Below, piece by piece: positions 6,505 through 9,559 of a stretch of DNA of 9,559 nucleotides; the stretch's first letter is position 1, and each line of letters starts with the position of its first letter. The notes under the pieces are model-generated. The model did no database searches. It saw nothing but the letters and a program-made list of their open reading frames with translations, and was not told where the DNA came from. Source of the stretch: Woeseiaceae bacterium (GTDB lineage: Bacteria > Pseudomonadota > Gammaproteobacteria > Steroidobacterales > Woeseiaceae); contig PBVS01000010.1 of assembly GCA_002728725.1 (NCBI GenBank), positions 3,220 to 12,778 of the forward strand, in the 5' to 3' direction. A program made the position numbers and the translations under genes.

Positions 6505-7175
6505 TTCTTGTATTCTATTTCAAACATAATTTCATTCCGCCTCAAAAACCAGGGAGTAAATGGAGCGTTATAACGCGCATAGATTGCTTCACTTGCAACT
6601 CCAATTCCTTCATTCTTTAGATCATTCACTAAAATTTGTTCATGTTTCTCGAAGTTTTTTTGTGACCATCGACCAGAGAAACTTATAACAGCCATGACTC
6701 TATCTTTAATTTCAGTAATCCTAATTTTTGAATTATTAGGCACAGGTAGTGTTTCCTGAGTATATTTGCTTTCCATTACAAATCTGTATGTGTATCCATT
6801 GACATTTTTATTAGAAAAGACTGGTGCGGTCATATTCATTCTTTCAGAAGGTTGAATGGCTTCTGATTCCACTGGAGCAGTCATATTCATTTTTGTTGAG
6901 GATTGATTGTCGCCAAAAATATATCCTGCAAGAATTCTAAATGCTTCATTACCAGTTTTATTGTAGGATCCTTCTATGTCTACCTCTGCAACCAAGTATG
7001 AATCATAATTTCTAATTTCAAAATTTTCATATTCTTTGAGAACTGAATATTTTGGCTCTTCGAGTGCGCTCAAATTCGTTCCCCAAAAAATAAAAATTAA
7101 TAGAGAAAATATATTAACTCTTGGTTTTCGTAACAAGTAATTTTTCTCTCTGCTAATAATCAATCTGTTTTCCAT
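6501..7175 (-). CDS. SOUL-family heme-binding protein, secreted
   Basis: The protein has 224 residues from the ATG at 7175. A long N-region leads into a signal peptide core (FSLLIFIFWG) with a likely cut after LSA (about 37), so the SOUL domain should act in the periplasm. The mature part begins EEPKYSVLKEYENFEIRNY and closes with RYNAPFTPWFLRRNE, both hallmarks of the family. MNMTAPV occurs twice (about 96-102 and 113-119); paired MTAPV motifs are usual here. SOUL proteins bind heme or tetrapyrroles, but their bacterial role is not established. This is the last gene of a three-gene operon and overlaps the SDR gene by 23 bp. Start choice is open: AGGTGG (7195-7190) lies 5 nt before an in-frame TTG at 7184, but those bases also encode a Ser-Gly-Gly of the SDR. 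A GTG at 7193 and a TTG at 7136 are further options. Confidence 0.88.
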   Translation of the reverse strand: MENRLIISREKNYLLRKPRVNIFSLLIFIFWGTNLSALEEPKYSVLKEYENFEIRNYDSYLVAEVDIEGSYNKTGNEAFRILAGYIFGDNQSSTKMNMTAPVESEAIQPSERMNMTAPVFSNKNVNGYTYRFVMESKYTQETLPVPNNSKIRITEIKDRVMAVISFSGRWSQKNFEKHEQILVNDLKNEGIGVASEAIYARYNAPFTPWFLRRNEIMFEIEYKN

Positions 7176-7887
7176 CCCATGCAAAAATTCCACCTGAATC
7201 TTTAGCCTCTAAATTATTAATCACTGAAAGTAACTTCTCAACAGAATAATTTGGTGAAAACAACTTTTCTTTAGAAATGTTTTTTTGGAATGGTTTCGAT
7301 AAATTTGTATCTACGGTTCCGGGATGTAAGCCTACAATAATTGCGTTTGGTATTGTTCTTGCTGTTTCTATAGAGATTGTCTTGATTATCATATTGAGTG
7401 CTGCTTTTGACGCCCTGTATGAAGTCCATCCTCCAAGTGAGTTGTCTTTAATTGAGCCAACCCTAGCACTCAAAACGGCAAAAACGGATTTTTCAGTAGA
7501 ATCCAATAAGGGAATAAAATATTTTGCGATCATGGCTGGTCCAATAGTATTTACCTCATACAGCTTTTGCATATTCATTGGGTTTAGATCGGATATGCGT
7601 TTTTCTGGAACAATTCCATCATCATGCAATATGCCAGTTGCGACTACAATAAGGTCTATTGATTGATTCGTAATATGGCTTGACGCCTTTTTTACCGAAT
7701 CTTCTGAAGTGATATCAATATGAAAAGTTTTGACTTTATTACTTATGGGGCTAATTTCCTTTCTAGAAAAAGTATATATTGATTTAACACTTTGATCATT
7801 ATCAAGTTTTTTCAGGAGACAGCGACCTATCCCACCGCTGGCGCCAATAACACAAATTTGCAAATCATTTTTAAATGAGCTGAGCAT
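7153..7887 (-). CDS. Short-chain dehydrogenase, C-factor (CsgA)-like
   Basis: The protein has 244 residues and is a classical SDR. The Rossmann nucleotide motif GASGGIG is at 15-21, the structural Asn113 sits in EVNTIGP, the likely catalytic serine is Ser140 in VLSARVGS, and Tyr157 and Lys161 form YRASK. The sequence around SARVGSIKDNSLGGWTSYRASK positions and the ending GGIFAWDGKQI are like the cluster related to Myxococcus C-factor. NAD(P) should be the cofactor; the substrate cannot be read from sequence. It is probably cytoplasmic, with no signal peptide. Its ATG overlaps the stop of the preceding gene as TAATG, and no Shine-Dalgarno site precedes it, so translation is probably coupled. 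Such SDRs are often found beside photolyase genes in proteobacteria, which fits phrB nearby. Confidence 0.88.
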   Translation of the reverse strand: MLSSFKNDLQICVIGASGGIGRCLLKKLDNDQSVKSIYTFSRKEISPISNKVKTFHIDITSEDSVKKASSHITNQSIDLIVVATGILHDDGIVPEKRISDLNPMNMQKLYEVNTIGPAMIAKYFIPLLDSTEKSVFAVLSARVGSIKDNSLGGWTSYRASKAALNMIIKTISIETARTIPNAIIVGLHPGTVDTNLSKPFQKNISKEKLFSPNYSVEKLLSVINNLEAKDSGGIFAWDGKQIDY

Positions 7888-8807
7888 TAATTATTAAGAT
7901 ATTTTAAAGTTTCAGGGTTAAAATTCTTCAGCTCTCTACCTATCAATTCAGTTAACGTTTTTGGATCTGCAGTATTGCCTTGCTCAAGCATTACTATCTG
8001 ATCATATGAAACTGGCAGTATTTTTAACCAAGAAAAGAGCAAAGTTGTAATTTTCATAATGATGGTTGGGACCGGTATCATGATTTTCTTTTTATTCGTT
8101 GCAGACATAAGAAGTTCGATTATTCTGCCCCAGGTTAATGCATCTGGGCCACCTAATGCATAAAGCTGGTTATTGGTAGCTTCAGATTTCAATGCCACAA
8201 AAAAAGCTTCAATTACATCCTCAATGTGAACTGGTGACAATTTCACAGAATTTAATTTGGGACTTAAGCTTGATATGAAATTGACCGCGGGTATGGGTGT
8301 TTTTATCATTTCATTGAAAAGTTGAGTTGCAAACTCCATCCTTCCGTGAGGATCTCCAAAAATCACAGATGGGCGAAAAATAGTATAGGTTAAACCACTA
8401 TTTATTAGATGAGTTTCTGCTGCGAGCTTTGTCTTTTGATACTTAGTGCAATTTTTATCGATACCATTCGCGCTCATCAGTATAAATTTTTTTATCGATC
8501 TTGCTCTTGATATATCAATAATTCTCTTGGCAGATTGATACTGAAGCTCTTCAAATGTTGCCCCTTCTTTTGGTGATTCTTCTAGAATGCCGATATTGTA
8601 AATAACAAAGTCAGAATCTTTTATGGTTTCTTTGATCGCCTTTTCTGAATCAACTGAGCCAGAGACTATTTTTACCTCACCCTCAAAATCGACATTGTTT
8701 TTACTCGCTGGTCTCACTAAAAGCGAAAGCTCAAATTCCTTTTTCAGGAGAAACTTAACCAGTTGATATCCAACAAAACCCGTGCCGCCAAAAACTGCAA
8801 TTCGCAT
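7887..8807 (-). CDS. NDUFA9-like NAD(P)-binding oxidoreductase (atypical/extended SDR)
   Basis: The protein has 306 residues. The N-terminal GGTGFVG (7-13) is a Rossmann nucleotide-binding loop, and Tyr123/Lys127 in YQKTK give the SDR-type YxxxK pair. FRPSVIFGDPHGRME (about 144-158), PVHIEDV (192-198), YALGGPDALTW (216-226) and LPVSYDQIVMLEQGN (264-278) are the pattern of bacterial complex I NDUFA9-subunit-like proteins and related sugar-epimerase/NmrA-type members. Despite that name, bacterial members are usually not complex I subunits; some act in quinone or lipid metabolism or stress. No nuo gene is here, so I infer a soluble or membrane-associated NAD(P)-dependent enzyme of unknown substrate. 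A hydrophobic patch at about 246-266 is short of a sure membrane helix. It is the first gene of the operon with the SDR and SOUL genes. Confidence 0.85.
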   Translation of the reverse strand: MRIAVFGGTGFVGYQLVKFLLKKEFELSLLVRPASKNNVDFEGEVKIVSGSVDSEKAIKETIKDSDFVIYNIGILEESPKEGATFEELQYQSAKRIIDISRARSIKKFILMSANGIDKNCTKYQKTKLAAETHLINSGLTYTIFRPSVIFGDPHGRMEFATQLFNEMIKTPIPAVNFISSLSPKLNSVKLSPVHIEDVIEAFFVALKSEATNNQLYALGGPDALTWGRIIELLMSATNKKKIMIPVPTIIMKITTLLFSWLKILPVSYDQIVMLEQGNTADPKTLTELIGRELKNFNPETLKYLNN

Positions 8808-8813
8808 AAATAG

Positions 8814-8817
8814 CTCC
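8814..8817 (-). promoter_or_regulatory. Ribosome-binding site of the NDUFA9-like gene
   Basis: GGAG read on the minus strand lies 6 nt before the ATG at 8807. It is a clear Shine-Dalgarno site, unlike the two downstream genes of the operon, and supports this start. Confidence 0.7.
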
Positions 8818-8821
8818 GTTC

Positions 8822-8836
8822 TAAAAATGATTTTTA
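8822..8836. repeat. 15-bp palindrome in the phrB divergent spacer
   Basis: TAAAAAT and ATTTTTA are perfect 7-bp inverted arms around a single G. It lies just upstream of the ribosome-binding site of the NDUFA9-like gene, in the 90-bp spacer facing phrB. It could be an operator, but A/T-only palindromes are common in such DNA. I found no strong promoter in this spacer. Confidence 0.3.
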
Positions 8837-8897
8837 TTTGGTAAAATCTTTTGCAATTTTATTGATATTTTTTTCCCTTTAAAAGTCATAATTCACG

Positions 8898-9559
8898 ATG
8901 CGAATGAATATAATTTGGTTCAGACAAGATTTACGTTTAAAAGATAATCCAGCATTAAATTATGCGGCAAGGAGTGATGCTAATGTTCTCCCTATCTATA
9001 TTTTAGACGATGAAAATGCAAAAAGTTGGAAGATGGGTTCTGCAGGAAGATGGTGGCTTCATCGAAGCCTTGAGTCTCTGGACGAAGCGCTCGATGGAAA
9101 TTTGAAATTATTTTCTGGAAAGGCAAATGAAATTTTAAAGCATCTAACAGAGTTGATAAATATTGATGGTGTTTATTGGAATCGATGTTATGAACCATGG
9201 CGCATAGATAGAGATAAACAGATTAAATTAGAACTTCAAGAGATGGGAATTGATGTAAAAAGTTTCAATGCATCACTTCTGTTTGAACCGCCCAAAATTA
9301 AAAAAAGCCACGGCACTCCTTATAAAGTATTCACCCCATTCTATAGAAAAGGATGTTTAGGTGAGGAATCGCTTCCAAGGAAGCCAGAAAAAAGCTCTAA
9401 GATTATATACTCAAAGGAAGATCTGACATTAGATTGCAAACTGGATGATCTTAAACTGTTACCCAAGATACAATGGTATAGCACGTTTGAGGATGAGTGG
9501 GCACCTGGAGAAAAAGGCGCTTCCGATCGTCTAGATAAATTCATTGAAAATGGAATTTG
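8898..9559 (+). CDS. phrB: Deoxyribodipyrimidine (CPD) photolyase, 5' part (3' end outside the window)
   Basis: The frame is open from the ATG at 8898 to the window end, giving 220 residues of a protein normally around 470. Landmarks of the N-terminal photolyase domain are IIWFRQDLRLKDNPAL (5-20), LPIYILD (31-37), AGRWWLHRSL (49-58), VYWNRCYEPW (92-101), SLLFEP (126-131) and PYKVFTPFYR (141-150). Then FEDEWAPGEKGASDRL (197-212) leads toward the FAD domain, which lies outside the window. The enzyme splits UV-induced cyclobutane pyrimidine dimers using blue light, FADH- and an antenna chromophore, which in this class is often a folate. A 6-4 photolyase or cryptochrome cannot be fully excluded without the C-terminal half, but the motifs are those of class I CPD enzymes. 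The gene is divergent from the SDR/SOUL operon. No Shine-Dalgarno site precedes either ATG (8898 or 8904). Confidence 0.93.
   Translation, partial: MRMNIIWFRQDLRLKDNPALNYAARSDANVLPIYILDDENAKSWKMGSAGRWWLHRSLESLDEALDGNLKLFSGKANEILKHLTELINIDGVYWNRCYEPWRIDRDKQIKLELQEMGIDVKSFNASLLFEPPKIKKSHGTPYKVFTPFYRKGCLGEESLPRKPEKSSKIIYSKEDLTLDCKLDDLKLLPKIQWYSTFEDEWAPGEKGASDRLDKFIENGI

Noticed and set aside
6565..6576. 12-bp perfect palindrome GCGTTATAACGC
   Set aside because: It encodes part of the conserved ARYNAP motif of the SOUL protein, and one or two such palindromes are expected by chance in a window of this size.
7277..7666. 129-codon plus-strand open frame opposite the SDR gene
   Set aside because: It is antisense to conserved SDR motifs (Asn113, Ser140, YRASK), so its hydrophobic look is a by-product of the opposite strand.
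8808..8897. LitR- or RpoE/ChrR-type promoter in the phrB spacer
   Set aside because: I looked for a TGATC-type -35 with a matching -10 and for a long inverted repeat of the MerR kind and found none convincing on either strand.
8992..9544. Two short minus-strand frames (8992-9198 and 9341-9544)
   Set aside because: Both are antisense to phrB, whose plus-strand frame stays open to the window end with clear photolyase motifs.
1..9559. tRNA genes, CRISPR repeats, insertion-sequence ends, phage or defence genes
   Set aside because: No cloverleaf-like sequence, regularly spaced repeat, transposase or defence-type domain was seen in any frame.

Overview
The window is an AT-rich, densely packed proteobacterial chromosomal segment. 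It carries nine protein-coding genes, two of them cut by the window edges. I see no tRNA, rRNA, CRISPR array, insertion sequence or phage gene. The DapF motifs (ACGNATRC and AACGTGAC), the AlaX sequence and the NDUFA9-like oxidoreductase look most like Alphaproteobacteria. Short spacers, overlapping gene ends and low GC suggest a streamlined, probably marine, bacterium. The taxon is an inference from motif style and is not proven here.

Left part (1-3524): the 3' part of an NhaC-family Na+/H+ antiporter gene runs into a convergent dapF (diaminopimelate epimerase), and the two coding ends overlap. dapF is divergent from alaX (alanyl-tRNA editing hydrolase), which is followed closely by a HisC-like PLP aminotransferase with a predicted twin-arginine signal. 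The dapF/alaX spacer contains an exact TTGAT-N4-ATCAA palindrome, the consensus site of FNR/Anr/FixK-type regulators. It is placed over the likely promoter elements of both genes.

Middle part (3526-6504): a small secreted protein of unknown function on the minus strand is divergent from a large exported protein with an N-terminal CBM9-like domain and a C-terminal DUF5916-type beta-barrel. A good sigma70-type promoter (TTAACA, 17 bp, CATAAT) precedes the large gene and decides its start codon.

Right part (6501-9559): a three-gene minus-strand operon encodes an NDUFA9-like NAD(P)-binding protein, a C-factor-type short-chain dehydrogenase and a secreted SOUL-family heme-binding protein. The first two are coupled through TAATG, and the third overlaps the second. 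The operon is divergent from the 5' part of phrB (CPD photolyase), which runs off the right edge. The group resembles a light or oxidative-stress module, but its regulator, if there is one, lies outside the window.

All three convergent gene pairs end within about 20 bp of each other: a 21-bp overlap, a 1-bp gap and a 4-bp overlap. This leaves no room for ordinary terminators between them. No stretch above 300 bases lacks a gene.
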